DNA of 64,000 nt from Chthoniobacter flavus Ellin428 (GCF_000173075.1 NZ_ABVL01000021.1:45814-109813); one strand, 5' to 3'; counted from the first letter of the stretch, positions 19,574 to 29,374 are shown. A program made the numbers and translations. The notes: generated by a model not told the origin, from the letters alone.

Positions 19574-21178
19574 ATTCCGCGCTGCTGGCCTTGTTCATCC
19601 GTTCGCTCCGCGAAGATGCGCGGAGCCGCGCGACGTACTGGGCCCGCGCCGGACTGGGCTGCTTCCTACTGCTGGTCATGGCCATTTTCGTGCTGCCGGC
19701 CCGGGGCATCAATGCCCCCGGCCGGATTTTCTTTTCCGTCGTCATGGGCTTTCAAATCGTGGCCATCTCACTCATGGGGCTGAGTTATTTTTCTTCAGCT
19801 ATTGCCGAGGAGAAGGAGGAGCAAACGCTCGGCCTGCTGCGCATGACGGGGCTTAGTCCGCTGTCCATCCTCCTGGGAAAATCCACCAGCCGGCTCTGTG
19901 GCGCGCTCCTCATGCTCGCGGCGCAATTTCCCTTCACCATCATCGCGGTGACGCTGGGTGGGATTTCGCTGGGGCAGGTCGTGGCGGCCTACTGCGCGAT
20001 AGGCGCATTCATTTTCCTGCTCTGCAATCTGGCCCTGCTCGGCTCGGTGCTGGGGCGCAGTACCGCCCAGGCCGCGGCCTTTTGCGTTATCGTCATCGGC
20101 CTGATCCTCGGCGCGGCGCCATTGCTGAATGGCCTGGAGTGGCTGGCCGTGAACGGGTTCAACCGCCATCTCTCGCTCGATCGGGTGGCCAATGTCATCT
20201 GGTCAGCCACGCCGATCGCGCGGCTGACCGAAGTGCTGGAGACCGGTTACCATGGCGGTGCGGTTGGGCTGGCAGGCGGTGATCAATGTCGCCTTTGGTG
20301 TCGGTTGCTTCCTGCTGGCCTGGGCGGTGTTCCAGCGATTCTGCGAACGCGAGATCGAAGGTCCGGGCGCGGCCACCCGCGCGGTCGCTTCGGTGATGGT
20401 CAACTCCATGGGCGTGCGGCTGCGCGGCCCGCGGGTGCCTCGGCCGTGGCGGGATGCGTTGGCGTGGAAGGATTTCTATTTCCTCTGGGGCGGCCGGGTC
20501 GGCTTCATCATCCGCACGCTTGCTTACGGTGGGGCGCTCGCTTTCGATGGCTGGGGCGTGGCGACCCAGGGGACGGCCTTTGCGACCTACAGTTTCGGTG
20601 TGCAGTCGTTTCCCCTCATGTCCCTCGCCTTCTCCATCGACCTCTCGGTGATGGCCGCGCGCGTTTTCCGGACCGAGTTGCGCGATCAAACTTTCTCCAC
20701 CCTCGCCATGCTGCCGTGCGGCGTCCGCGACATCGTCCATCGCAAGGTATGGGGATGTTTCCTCGCCGCGGCGCCGGGAGCGTTCTGTTCGCTCGGCATC
20801 CAGATCCTCTTCCTCGCCTTCGTGCCCGACTCCACGCTTTCGGGGACGAATATGTCGACGCATACCATCTGGGGCATTCAGGTGGCGACCAGCTGGCTCG
20901 GCAGGGTCTTCGTGATCGTCCTCATCGCCTGGCTCTCGCTCTACATGAAGAGGGGTGCGCTGCCTGCCGGGTGGTTCCTGAGCTTCGTGGCCAGCACGCT
21001 CGTCTCCATCATCGCCATGCTCATTCTTACCGCAACCAGCTTCGCCTTCATGCGGGGCAGCCCAGTCTTGATCGTCTATGGCCTGCCCGCCATCACGGCG
21101 ATCGTGGGTCTGTTCGTGAGCTGGATCCTCTACGTCCAGGGCGTCCAGCGCCTCCAGAGCCTGGCCGGAGAAGAATGA
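19570..21178 (+). CDS. ABC-2 type permease (frameshifted)
   Basis: The first of two closely related permeases. The first part (to LTEVLETGYHGG) is in the frame of the ATG at 19570. The rest, starting VINVAFGVGCFLLAW and ending RLQSLAGEE at 21178, is one frame later. Alignment by eye with the neighbour at 21189 places the change at 20260-20275. Removing one G from GGG at 20266-20268 gives HGGAVGWQAVINVAFGVG, the same length as the neighbour's HGDVFSFQVASNLAMGLG. The repaired protein is about 535 residues, with the EEKEEQTLGLLRMTGLSPLSILLGKS motif. Probably a sequencing indel. Confidence 0.8.
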
Positions 21179-21188
21179 TCGCCCGCGC

Positions 21189-22748
21189 ATGAGTTCGCCC
21201 CTGCTCGCTCTTTTCGTCCGCTCACTCCGCGAGGATAGCCGTCTCAAATTCACCTATTTCACCCGGGCGGGCTTCGTCACGGTCATCCTGCTGTTCCTTT
21301 TCTCCGTGCAATCCGAACGCGGCTGGACGAATGCCCCGGGGCTGCGCTTTTTCGAAACGGTCGTGGTGGTGGATCTCGTCTTCGTGATCCTCGCCGGGCT
21401 CAGCTATTTCTCCTCGGCGATCAGCGAGGAAAAGGAGGAGGCGACGCTCGGTCTGCTGCGCATGACCAATCTCAACCCACTATCGATCCTGCTCGGGAAA
21501 TCGACGAGCCGGTTGTGCACGGCGGTGCTGTTGTTCGCCGCGCAATTGCCCTTCACCCTCCTCGCCGTCACGCTTGGCGGCATCGCGTTGCGGCAAATCT
21601 TCGCCGCTTATCTCGCCATCGCGGCGTTCCTCGTCTTCGTCTCGAACCTCGCGCTGCTCGCCTCGGTGCTGAATCGCCGCAGCAGCGGCGCCGCGCTGCT
21701 CACGGGAGTGGGGCTGCTCTTTTTCTTCGGCGTGGTGCCGGTTGCGGCGTGGTTCGCCGCGCTGCCTGTTCGGCTCGGTTTACTCGGGTCTGGCAACGGC
21801 CTTTCCAATCTATTGGTGGGCTTCGCGAAGCTGGCGGAGGGTGCGTCGCCTTTCATGCGCATGAGCAAAATCCTGGCTACCGGATTTCATGGCGACGTGT
21901 TCTCCTTCCAGGTCGCGAGCAATCTCGCGATGGGTCTTGGCTTCTTCCTGCTCTCGTGGGCGATCTTCGAAAAATTTTGCGGCGAGGAAAAAGAAAACGT
22001 GCTGCCTCGTGCAGGTGTGGCCCGGTCGCGTGGCAGACGCCGCGCCCTCTTCAGTCCCGGCCGCCCGTGGGGGCTCGCTCTCGCGTGGAAGGATTTCTAT
22101 TTCACCACCGGCGGGAAGCTCTGGATCCTCATCAAGCTCTTCATTTACGGCACGCCGTTGCTCGTCATTTGCTGCGTGCCGAGCCAGATGGGCGGCCCTC
22201 CAACGTGGGAGGATTTCGGCTTCGGCGCATTTTGGATCATGCTCGTCTTCATCTTCGTGGAGCTCGCCTTCGCCGCCTCGAATCTCTTCCGCAACGAACA
22301 CCAGGAGCAGACGCTTTCCACCCTCGCCATGCTGCCGAGAAGCATGGCGCGCATCGCCTACGAGAAGTTGCTCGGAATTCTTCCCTCGCTGCTCGCGGCC
22401 GGGGCATACCTTGCCCTCAGCCTGCCGCTGGTGGCGAAGCCGTTTCTGCGGCACATGAACTCGACCAGCGCGCACGCGGAATTCTGGATGGCCTCCATTT
22501 TTATCACGACGCAAAGCCTGCTTTTCCTCCATCTCGTGGCGACCCTCTCGCTCTACATCAAGCGCGGGGCCTTGCCGTTGTCCATCGCGTTGCAATTCCT
22601 CCTGTATCTTTTTGCCATGTTTGTTTTTTCGGGGAGTCGAAATGATGAGCCGTTCTTCTATCTTTTGAGTCTGTTTGCACTCGGGGCGGCCGGGTTTCTC
22701 CACGTGCATATCGGTTATCGCCTCGAGGCGCTGGCGGCCGAGGAATAG
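21189..22748 (+). CDS. ABC-2 type permease (third permease of the cluster)
   Basis: A 519-residue membrane protein, ten bases after its paralogue. It has the same N-terminus (SLREDSRLKFTYFTRAG), the same cytoplasmic EEKEEATLGLLRMTNLNPLSILLGKS segment and the same ending (RLEALAAEE). The C-terminal half contains ALAWKDFYFTTGGKLWI and a TLSTLAMLPRS motif, also shared. With the ATPase at 18617 and the permease at 19570 it likely makes a heteromeric exporter. This is the last gene of the long plus-strand run that starts at the MoxR gene. Confidence 0.85.
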   Translation: MSSPLLALFVRSLREDSRLKFTYFTRAGFVTVILLFLFSVQSERGWTNAPGLRFFETVVVVDLVFVILAGLSYFSSAISEEKEEATLGLLRMTNLNPLSILLGKSTSRLCTAVLLFAAQLPFTLLAVTLGGIALRQIFAAYLAIAAFLVFVSNLALLASVLNRRSSGAALLTGVGLLFFFGVVPVAAWFAALPVRLGLLGSGNGLSNLLVGFAKLAEGASPFMRMSKILATGFHGDVFSFQVASNLAMGLGFFLLSWAIFEKFCGEEKENVLPRAGVARSRGRRRALFSPGRPWGLALAWKDFYFTTGGKLWILIKLFIYGTPLLVICCVPSQMGGPPTWEDFGFGAFWIMLVFIFVELAFAASNLFRNEHQEQTLSTLAMLPRSMARIAYEKLLGILPSLLAAGAYLALSLPLVAKPFLRHMNSTSAHAEFWMASIFITTQSLLFLHLVATLSLYIKRGALPLSIALQFLLYLFAMFVFSGSRNDEPFFYLLSLFALGAAGFLHVHIGYRLEALAAEE

Positions 22749-22826
22749 CGAGGGGAAGGCAGAGCATCCAATGGGCCGCGGTGAGCGGTTCTTCTTGGGT
22801 AAGAGCGCAAATCGCAGCGATCGCCC

Positions 22827-22866
22827 ACATTGGGTGTTGGATGTTGGGCGTTGGATGTTGGATGTT
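22827..22866. repeat. Iterated GGATGTT-type word block
   Basis: Forty bases of repeated TTGGATG/TTGGGCG words upstream of the ABC-F gene. The same word occurs in reverse at 46786-46806 and 62317-62331 and forward at 46884-46906, so it is a dispersed family. It falls in otherwise GC-rich intergenic DNA and encodes nothing convincing. Confidence 0.6.
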
Positions 22867-22880
22867 CTCCCCCTTTCACC

Positions 22881-24762
22881 ATGCCCGATCCCATTGCCAG
22901 CGCCAGCGAACTGACCGTTCGCTACAGCACCCATCTCGTTCTCGACCGCGCCACCGTTGCCATCGGCGAAGGCGAACGCATCGGGCTGGTCGGACGCAAT
23001 GGTGCCGGCAAATCCACCTTCCTGCGCATCGCGGCGGGCGAATTGGAACCCGACTCCGGCCTGTTCACCCGGCGACGCGACCTCATTACCGGCTATCTGC
23101 CGCAGGTCTTCACCCTCGATGATGCCGAAACCGTCGAGACCAACATCCGCAGCGGTGCGCAACGCGTGCTCGAGCTCCTCGCCGAATACGAATCCACCCC
23201 GCCGGAAAGCCCGCGCGCGGCCCACGTTGCTCGACCAGATCAATCATCACGACGGCTGGGCGCTGGATCACCGCATCGGGAGCCTGGCCACGAATCTCCA
23301 CGCGCCGCCGCTCGATCGCACCGTCGGCACGCTCAGCGGCGGGGAGAAACGCCGCGTCGCCCTCTGCCGCGCCCTGCTCGCGCGCCCCGATTTCCTCATC
23401 CTCGACGAGCCGACCAACCATCTCGACACCGAGAGCATCGAGTGGCTGGAGGATTTTCTCTCGCGCTATTCCGGCGCGTGCCTCTTCGTCACGCACGATC
23501 GCTATTTCCTCGATCGCATCGCCACGCGGATGCTCGAACTCGCGCGCGGCGGCTTCGTGAATTACGACGGCAGCTACAACGATTACCTCCTCGCCAAGGC
23601 CGAGCGCGAAGCCGCCGAGGCGCGCGTCGAACACAAGCGGCAGATGTTCCTCAAGCATGAGCTGGAATGGGTGCGCCGCGGCCCCAGCGCCCGCCGGACG
23701 AAATCCGTCGACCGCATCGAGCGCTATTTCGAAGAAGCCGCCAAGGCGCCGCCGGAGGAGGAGATCGACGTGGATATGATCATCCCGCCTGCGCCGAAGC
23801 TGGCGAATCGCGTCATCACGCTGACCGATGTCGGCATGGAACTCGGCGGCCGGATGCTCTTCGATTACGTGAACCTCGATCTCGCCGCCGGCCAGCGCCT
23901 GGGCATCGTCGGCCGCAATGGCCTCGGCAAATCGACGCTCCTCAAGATCATCATCGGCCAGTTGACGCCGAGTCACGGCGAAGTGGAAATCGGCGCGCGC
24001 ACGCAGATCAATTACATCGACCAAAACCGCCTCGCGCTCGACGACGACAAGACCGTGTGGGAGGAAGTCGGCGGCGGCAGCGAGCATGTGCGCCTCGGGG
24101 AAGAGAGCATCACTTTGCGCAGCTATCTGCGGCGGTTCCTCTTCACCGAGGACCGCATCAATACCAAAATCTCGCAGCTTAGCGGTGGTGAGCGCAGCCG
24201 TATCCTGCTGGCGAAAATTCTCAAGCGCGGTGGCAACGTTCTCATCCTCGACGAGCCGACCAACGACCTCGACCTCGCCACGCTGCGTCTGCTCGAGGAA
24301 GCGCTTCTCGCCTTCGGCGGCGCGGTCATCGTCGTCAGCCACGACCGCTATTTCCTCAACCGCGTTTGCACCGATACCCTGGCCTTCGAAGGCGAGGGCG
24401 TGGTCACGGTCAACGCCGGCAACTACGACTACTACCGCGAGAAGAAAGCGACACGGCCGATCCCTGGCCAACTCGGCGCAATGAGCAAACCCGCTGAGTC
24501 TGCCACCCCGCGCCGTACCGAACGCGCGCGGAAGTTGAGTTACAAGGAAACGCGCGAACTGGAGACCATCGAAGCCGATATCCTCGCCGCCGAAAAGGAA
24601 GTCGCGCGCCTTGAAGCGGCCTTCGCCGCGCCCGACTTTTACGATAAACACGGTCACGAATGGCAGGCGCTGGAGGACCAGCTCAAGCAGGGGAAGGAAC
24701 ACGTGACCCATCTCTACGCGCGTTGGGAAGAGCTGGAGGCGATTCGGGCCGGGGCGGCTTAG
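22881..24762 (+). CDS. uup: ABC-F ATPase, Uup-like (frameshifted)
   Basis: A soluble protein of about 626 residues with two ABC domains and no membrane segments. The first domain (GRNGAGKST, signature LSGGEKRRVALCRALL, FLILDEPTNHLD) and the second (GRNGLGKST, LSGGERSRILL, VLILDEPTNDLD) are both complete. The linker has RRGPSARRTKS, and the C-terminal coiled coil has the YKETRELETIEADI pattern typical of Uup. The N-terminal 110 residues lie in the frame of ATG 22881, and everything after LLAEYESTPPESPR is one frame later. One extra base in the C/G-rich run at about 23211-23223 (for example in CCC at 23221) explains it. Uup proteins are linked to ribosome function and DNA transactions; the specific role here is unknown. 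Confidence 0.85.
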
Positions 24763-24771
24763 GGGGCGGTT

Positions 24772-24856
24772 ATCAGTAATCAGTAATTAGTATTCAGTAT
24801 TCAGTGAGACCAATGCGTCGCACGTTCTGATTACTGATCACTGATTACTGATTACT
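24772..24856. repeat. Iterated ACTGATTA-word inverted repeat, convergence-type hairpin
   Basis: Left side reads repeated TCAGTAAT/TCAGTATT words and the right side repeats ACTGATTACTGATCACTG in the opposite sense, with about 20 bases between. It directly follows the ABC-F stop, so it can act as a terminator hairpin. The block is AT-rich within GC-rich surroundings. Confidence 0.6.
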
Positions 24857-24909
24857 AAAGGTCCACCCATCCCCCGAGATGCGTATCCGCAGATAGCCTC
24901 TCCTCCCTT

Positions 24910-25272
24910 ATGAAGACCACCCTCGCCATCGTCTTCCTCTTTCTCCTCATCTTTTTCGTTTTCATCCTGGTGGCGATGAATTGCGAGCCGAGGGTGCCGG
25001 GGCCACAGGTGATCACCATGGCCCTGGAGTGGACGCTCCATCTGATCGGCGCTGCCGTCGCTGTGGCCTCCGGCGTCGCCATGCTCGCCGTGGCCGCGGT
25101 CCACGGCTCATTTCAACGCCAGGTCGTTCTCGCGCTGCCCTTGCTCGCCGGGATTTTGTTGATGGCGGCGAATTGGGGCGTGGCCCTGGCCTTCGGCGCA
25201 ATCGTCACGGTCTGGGTTTTCAAATTCGGGGCACCGGAAATCGAGCGCGGGACTGGTCCCGCGGCGAAGTAA
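24910..25272 (+). CDS. Small membrane protein, unknown function
   Basis: A 120-residue protein with about four hydrophobic helices: the start TLAIVFLFLLIFFVFILVAM, then a helix near residue 48-68, and two near 77-105. A charged tail ends in GTGPAAK. No family was recognised. It lies 14 bases before the VOC gene and could be co-transcribed with it. The Lys-Thr-Thr N-terminus and high hydrophobicity support real coding. Confidence 0.6.
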   Translation: MKTTLAIVFLFLLIFFVFILVAMNCEPRVPGPQVITMALEWTLHLIGAAVAVASGVAMLAVAAVHGSFQRQVVLALPLLAGILLMAANWGVALAFGAIVTVWVFKFGAPEIERGTGPAAK

Positions 25273-25286
25273 TCCACTCCCATGCC

Positions 25287-25703
25287 ATGAGCGTCCAGGT
25301 CTACGGCTGCAACCACGTCGCCATCGAAGTCGGCGACATCGAGAAAGGGATCGCTTTCTACCAGGACGTCTTCGGCCTCGAGAAACTCGACTACGGCGAG
25401 GGCGACGCATTCTTCAAACTGGGCGAACATCAGTTCCTCGCCATGTTCGAGCGCAAGGGCATGAAGGTCGACGCGAGCAGCAATCATCATTTCGGCATCA
25501 TGGTGCGCGACGAGAAACAGATCGCCGAAGTCCGGGAAAAACTCGCCGACAAATACGGCCTGAGCCTCATCGAAGGTTTCCGCTGCGACTTCCGCGATCC
25601 GTGGGGCAATCGCATTCAGGTCGTCGACCTGCACGACGAATCGCTCATCTGGCTGCTGCCCTATCGCGAAGTGCAGAAAGCCGGCGTGAAGTTCGCGGGT
25701 TGA
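25287..25703 (+). CDS. VOC-family protein (glyoxalase/bleomycin resistance/dioxygenase fold)
   Basis: A 138-residue protein with the paired beta-alpha-beta-beta-beta fold of vicinal oxygen chelate enzymes. The first module has NHVAIEVGDIEKGIAFYQDVFGLEK, the second HHFGIMVRDEKQIAEVREKL and DPWGNRIQVVDL. Candidate metal ligands are His in NHVAIEV, His near HHFGIM and Glu in DESLIW. I chose ATG 25287; the longer frame from 24981 runs through the previous gene out of phase. Substrate not deducible from sequence alone. Confidence 0.85.
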   Translation: MSVQVYGCNHVAIEVGDIEKGIAFYQDVFGLEKLDYGEGDAFFKLGEHQFLAMFERKGMKVDASSNHHFGIMVRDEKQIAEVREKLADKYGLSLIEGFRCDFRDPWGNRIQVVDLHDESLIWLLPYREVQKAGVKFAG

Positions 25704-25863
25704 ACGTGTCACCGGGTTCATCGAGCCCGGTCGCGCAGCCTGCCAAATACACCTCCTTCCGGCCGTAGAGTGCACCCCACCGGACGAAGCGCCGGGCGCT
25801 TTCCCCTTTCGTCCCGTCCGGGCGGGACGACATGTGCGAATCGGAGCTCGCGCGGTTTGCTCC

Positions 25864-26137
25864 GATCGCGGAGCGATCCAAAGCCGGTAGCCGAGGCTTT
25901 CAAGCCCCGGAAAATCGTGGCGAGGGATCGTCGCGGAGCGACGTCGGCCTTCAGTCCCAAAAATAGGGCAATTTCGTCTGAACGATGAAGTGGTCCTGCG
26001 ATGAAGCTGCGGTGTGGCCCATGTCTCTTGATCACCCATCGAGCAACGCACGGCAAACGTCGCTCCGCGACGACTGCGTTCGCCAAGGTGACCGGGGCTT
26101 GAAAGCCCCGGCTACAGGCTTGGATTGCTCCGCGATC
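25864..26137. repeat. 274-bp inverted repeat with 81-nt arms
   Basis: The left arm is 25864-25944 and the right arm 26057-26137, each 81 bases and closely complementary, with 112 bases between. The arms contain GTCGCGGAGCGACGT and GGCTTTCAAGCCCCGG. No coding sequence is convincing in the 529-base gap between the VOC gene and the minus-strand gene ending at 26233. A short hairpin (ACCGGG ... CCCGGT) sits near 25710-25730 just past the VOC stop. The element resembles a non-autonomous mobile repeat, but no target duplication was identified. Confidence 0.65.
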
Positions 26138-26232
26138 TCCTTTCCATCGGCGCTTACTCTTTCAAGAGGTCCGTCGTTGCTATTGAAGATGCGTATAAGA
26201 TCAGGTCATCTGCTCCGCCTACAGCTTACCGC

Positions 26233-28461
26233 TTACAGCTTCGTCCCGTTCACCTTCGTCCACGGCGACCAGGCACCGACGGCGTGGGTCTTGACCTTGC
26301 GCTTCCAGATCTTGTCGCCGGCGAAGGCGTAGAGTATGTCGAGATCCTTCCCACCAAGGCAGACCGCCGTGACGCGCGCGTCGCCGGGCACGGGCAGGAT
26401 GACCTGCGTCGGACCATCATCCGCGCTGATCTGCACGCCTGAACGCGTAGCGGCAAACATCTGCCCTTCCTGCGCGTAGCAGAGACCTTCGGTGCCCGAG
26501 TCGTCGTCCCAATCGGCGACAAACCAGTCGAAAAACCGCTCCTTGTTGGTCAGCGAACCATCGGCGTTGACCTGATAGCTATACCCCCACTTCGAATCGC
26601 CATCCGCCGCGGTAAGCAGCCATTGATCGGGCCGATACGTCAGCCCCGTCGCGCGCTTCAGGCCGGAATCGACCAGCGTCTTTTTGCCATCCTTCACGTG
26701 CCAAACGGCGCCGTGTTCATTCGCCTTTTCGCCCTCGCCGGTGATGTAAAAGCCGCCGTCAGGCATGGCGAGAATCGAGTTCCCGTGCACGCCCTTCATG
26801 ACCATGCTGCCCTTGCCGCTCTCATCATAGCTCATCACTTCCCCGGTTTGTTCCGAGACGGTGTAGAGCTTGCCATCCACGCCGACTGTCAGGCCATTCG
26901 CCTGCCCCGCGTCAGCCGCGAAGACCTTCACCTTCCCCTCGGCGTCGATGCGGTGGATCTCGTTCTCCGCCGTGTCGACAAAAAAGATCTCGCCCTTGGC
27001 GTTGCTCGCGGCCGCGCGGATGCCCTTGTAGCCTTGCGCCGCGGGCTGCCACGTTTCCTCCGGCACCAGCACATCCTGCGCGCGCGGCGCGCTCGGGCCG
27101 GCCTTCACGTGCTCCGGCCAGCCTTTCCACAGATAGGCCATGGCCTCTTCCCAGTGGTCCATGTAACCGGCCACGTGACGGCCATCGATGATGCGGAACT
27201 GGTAATCGTAACCGGAAAACTTCAGCGCCTTATCCATTTCCTGGTCGAGCAGGAACCAATCGCCGGCGCAGTTCTCCATGTCATGCGTCGCGGTGGTAAA
27301 ATAACCGCGGATCGGCTTGGCTTCGAACTTCCGCACCATCGTCGGGAATTCGTGCCCGCCGCGGAACGCCACGAAACTGCCGCTCGCCGCATAGACGCGG
27401 CTGAAGGCATCGGGCCGATTCCACGCCGCGACGAACGCCGCGATCCCGCCGCTGCTGCCGCCTGACATGCAGCGATCGTTGCTGTCCGTCGAGAGCTTGA
27501 GATTGAATTCCTTCGCGACGTAGGGGAGCAACTCGTCCACGAGGAAGCGAACGTTGTTATCGTTCACGCCATCGTATTCGAAATCGCGATTACGCCGGCC
27601 CAGCGTGCCTTTCATCGGCGCGGGCACTTCGCCGGGCCGCACGAAGACGCCGACCGTTACCGGCATCTCCTTCGTCGCGATCATGCGCTCCAGGTATTCC
27701 TTTTCCTTCGGATTATAACCGTCGGTTTTCACATACACGCACGCGGGCTTCGAGCCGTCGTACTGCGCGGGCACGAAGACGGTCACCTCGCGGGTGGTGC
27801 CGGGGAAAATCTTGCTCTCCGCGAAAGTGAATTTCTTGATCTCACCGGGCTTGATGTCCGCGGGATTGATCTCCGGCGGTACATACCCTTTCTCCGCCGT
27901 GGCGGCGGTGGCCTCCTTCACCGTGCTGCCGGCGAGCGGCTTGATGACCCACTGCAAATGCGGATCGTTCGGATTGTGCGCCCAGAGGTCGATGCGCGCG
28001 CCGGGATTCTGCTTCCCGCCGTTGTCGTCGATGCCCATGCCCGGCGCATGCTTCGGCTCGAGACTGTAGTTGCCGTTGTCTTCCTTTTTCAGCGACCACA
28101 ATTGCCACGGCTGGCCGCTCTCCGTTTCGAGGACGAGTTGGGCGCCGTTATTTTTGCCACCCTTGGCAATCGCCAGGACGAGCGAGGAGCTATAGGAGGG
28201 CTTGATGGTGAAAAGATGGTCGCCCTTCGGCGTGATCACCCATTTCTGGTTGGGCGTATTCGCGGGCTTGTTGATCGAGACGATCGTGCCGTCCGTGGTG
28301 CCGGCGCCGACCGCTTCGAGGGCCATCGTCGGCGCGCTGGCCGGGGCGATCGAGTAGGCGCCCCAGTCGTCGGCGTGTGCGAGGGAGATGAAAGATCCCG
28401 CCGTGAGTACGGTGGTAAGATGACGGAGAAGCCGGGCTTTGGTGTGGCGAGGGGTTTTCAT
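26233..28461 (-). CDS. Exported RICIN-esterase-SMP30-like three-domain protein
   Basis: A 742-residue protein with an N-terminal basic region and signal (RLLRHLTTVLTAGSFISLAHA). Residues 35-175 resemble a beta-trefoil RICIN-type carbohydrate-binding domain, with repeated Q-W patterns. Residues 205-455 are an enterochelin esterase-like alpha/beta hydrolase with the nucleophile elbow GGSSG (MSGGSSGGIAAF) and a likely catalytic His in GRHVAGYMDHW. The rest (about 470-740) is a six-bladed propeller like SMP-30/gluconolactonase, with GLTVGVDGKLYT and GYSYQVNADGS. It lies alone on the minus strand, separated from both neighbours by repeats. A role in carbohydrate-ester breakdown outside the inner membrane is plausible, not proven. 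Confidence 0.8.
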   Translation of the reverse strand: MKTPRHTKARLLRHLTTVLTAGSFISLAHADDWGAYSIAPASAPTMALEAVGAGTTDGTIVSINKPANTPNQKWVITPKGDHLFTIKPSYSSSLVLAIAKGGKNNGAQLVLETESGQPWQLWSLKKEDNGNYSLEPKHAPGMGIDDNGGKQNPGARIDLWAHNPNDPHLQWVIKPLAGSTVKEATAATAEKGYVPPEINPADIKPGEIKKFTFAESKIFPGTTREVTVFVPAQYDGSKPACVYVKTDGYNPKEKEYLERMIATKEMPVTVGVFVRPGEVPAPMKGTLGRRNRDFEYDGVNDNNVRFLVDELLPYVAKEFNLKLSTDSNDRCMSGGSSGGIAAFVAAWNRPDAFSRVYAASGSFVAFRGGHEFPTMVRKFEAKPIRGYFTTATHDMENCAGDWFLLDQEMDKALKFSGYDYQFRIIDGRHVAGYMDHWEEAMAYLWKGWPEHVKAGPSAPRAQDVLVPEETWQPAAQGYKGIRAAASNAKGEIFFVDTAENEIHRIDAEGKVKVFAADAGQANGLTVGVDGKLYTVSEQTGEVMSYDESGKGSMVMKGVHGNSILAMPDGGFYITGEGEKANEHGAVWHVKDGKKTLVDSGLKRATGLTYRPDQWLLTAADGDSKWGYSYQVNADGSLTNKERFFDWFVADWDDDSGTEGLCYAQEGQMFAATRSGVQISADDGPTQVILPVPGDARVTAVCLGGKDLDILYAFAGDKIWKRKVKTHAVGAWSPWTKVNGTKL

Positions 28462-28493
28462 GGAATGGGTGGTGAGGGATTTGGCCCCTCCTC

Positions 28494-28650
28494 GCTGTCA
28501 TCCTGAGCGGAGCGCTCGGGGGCCAGCGGGGAGCGCGCAGTCGAAGGACCCCGCCGCTTCACGAACGATACTCGCTGGTGGTTCGGCCGGGTCCTTCGAC
28601 TGCGTGCCCCGCCGCTTTAACCGCCGGAGCACTCCGCTCAGGATGACAGC
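28494..28650. repeat. GTCATCCTGAGC inverted-repeat element (copy A)
   Basis: The ends are GCTGTCATCCTGAGCGGAGC and its inverse GCTCAGGATGACAGC at 28636-28650. Inside lies a second complementary pair (GTCGAAGGACC and GGTCCTTCGAC). It fills the intergenic space between the exported esterase gene and the glutathione peroxidase gene, both on the minus strand. Related copies occur at 37991, 51728 and 52432. Copies A and B share a similar centre. Confidence 0.75.
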
Positions 28651-28684
28651 GGGGAGGGAGATGAAAGTGAGCGACGGCTGGCCG

Positions 28685-29230
28685 TCATTTGGCCAGCGCG
28701 TCTTCGATCGCCTTGGTCAGCGTCGAGGAGTCCGGCTCCACGTCCGATTCATAGTGGGCGAGGATCTTGCCGTCGCGGCTGATGAGATACTTGTTGAAAT
28801 TCCAGGTCACCGGGCCGGGCACGGGTGAGGCCGACCCGCTGAGCGCAGTGTAGAGCGGATGGCGATCCGCGCCAATGGTGTGCAGCTTGTCGAAGAGCGG
28901 AAAGGTCACGTCATACTTCCCTTTGCAGAAGATCTTGATCTCGCTGTTCGTCCCGGGTTCCTGCTGGCCGAAGTCGTTGCACGGGAAGCCCAGCACCACG
29001 AATCCCTTGTCCTTGTATTTGCGATAGAGCGTCTCGAGCCCTTGGTACTGCGGGGTGAAACCGCATTCCGAAGCCACATTCACGATGAGCAGTGTCTTGC
29101 CGGCATAAGCCTTCAGCGAGGTCTCCTGGCCATCAATGTTCTTGAGCGGGATCGAGTAAAGCGGTTCTTCCGCAGAAAGCGTGGCAACCATGAGCAGGGC
29201 GAAGCTGAAAAGGAGGAGGGGCAACTTCAT
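28685..29230 (-). CDS. Glutathione peroxidase family protein with signal peptide
   Basis: A 181-residue thiol peroxidase of the GPx family. The catalytic Cys is in NVASECGFTPQY, followed by the GFPCNDFGQQEPGTN motif carrying Gln, and Trp in VTWNFNKYL. I placed the start at the ATG at 29230, which begins a signal peptide (LPLLLFSFALLMVATLSA). An upstream in-frame start would add 15 residues of poor quality. The signal peptide suggests it acts in the periplasm against hydroperoxides, using thioredoxin-like electron donors as bacterial Cys-type members usually do. Confidence 0.9.
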   Translation of the reverse strand: MKLPLLLFSFALLMVATLSAEEPLYSIPLKNIDGQETSLKAYAGKTLLIVNVASECGFTPQYQGLETLYRKYKDKGFVVLGFPCNDFGQQEPGTNSEIKIFCKGKYDVTFPLFDKLHTIGADRHPLYTALSGSASPVPGPVTWNFNKYLISRDGKILAHYESDVEPDSSTLTKAIEDALAK

Positions 29231-29374
29231 AAGATCGGCCAGACAACCCCTGCCAGTCCGAGATGTTGGGGTCAATCGCAGAGCGATTTCCCTAGTGTTG
29301 GTTAACTATTTCTGGGGGGTGGGCGCAGCGCGGCGTTGCGCCCGCTTGGATTCGCTAAACGGGTCGATGCGCCG

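Noticed and set aside
20252..21178. Separate short permease gene starting at 20252
   Set aside because: It lacks the N-terminal half and joins the preceding frame exactly when one G is removed; the paralogue next door shows one continuous gene.
24772..24856. Iterated words as a possible CRISPR array
   Set aside because: Units are 6-9 bases with no spacers, and the blocks fold back on themselves.
25985..26332. 115-codon frame in the VOC-esterase gap
   Set aside because: It runs across the 81-nt inverted-repeat arm and into the antisense end of the esterase gene; composition is not protein-like.
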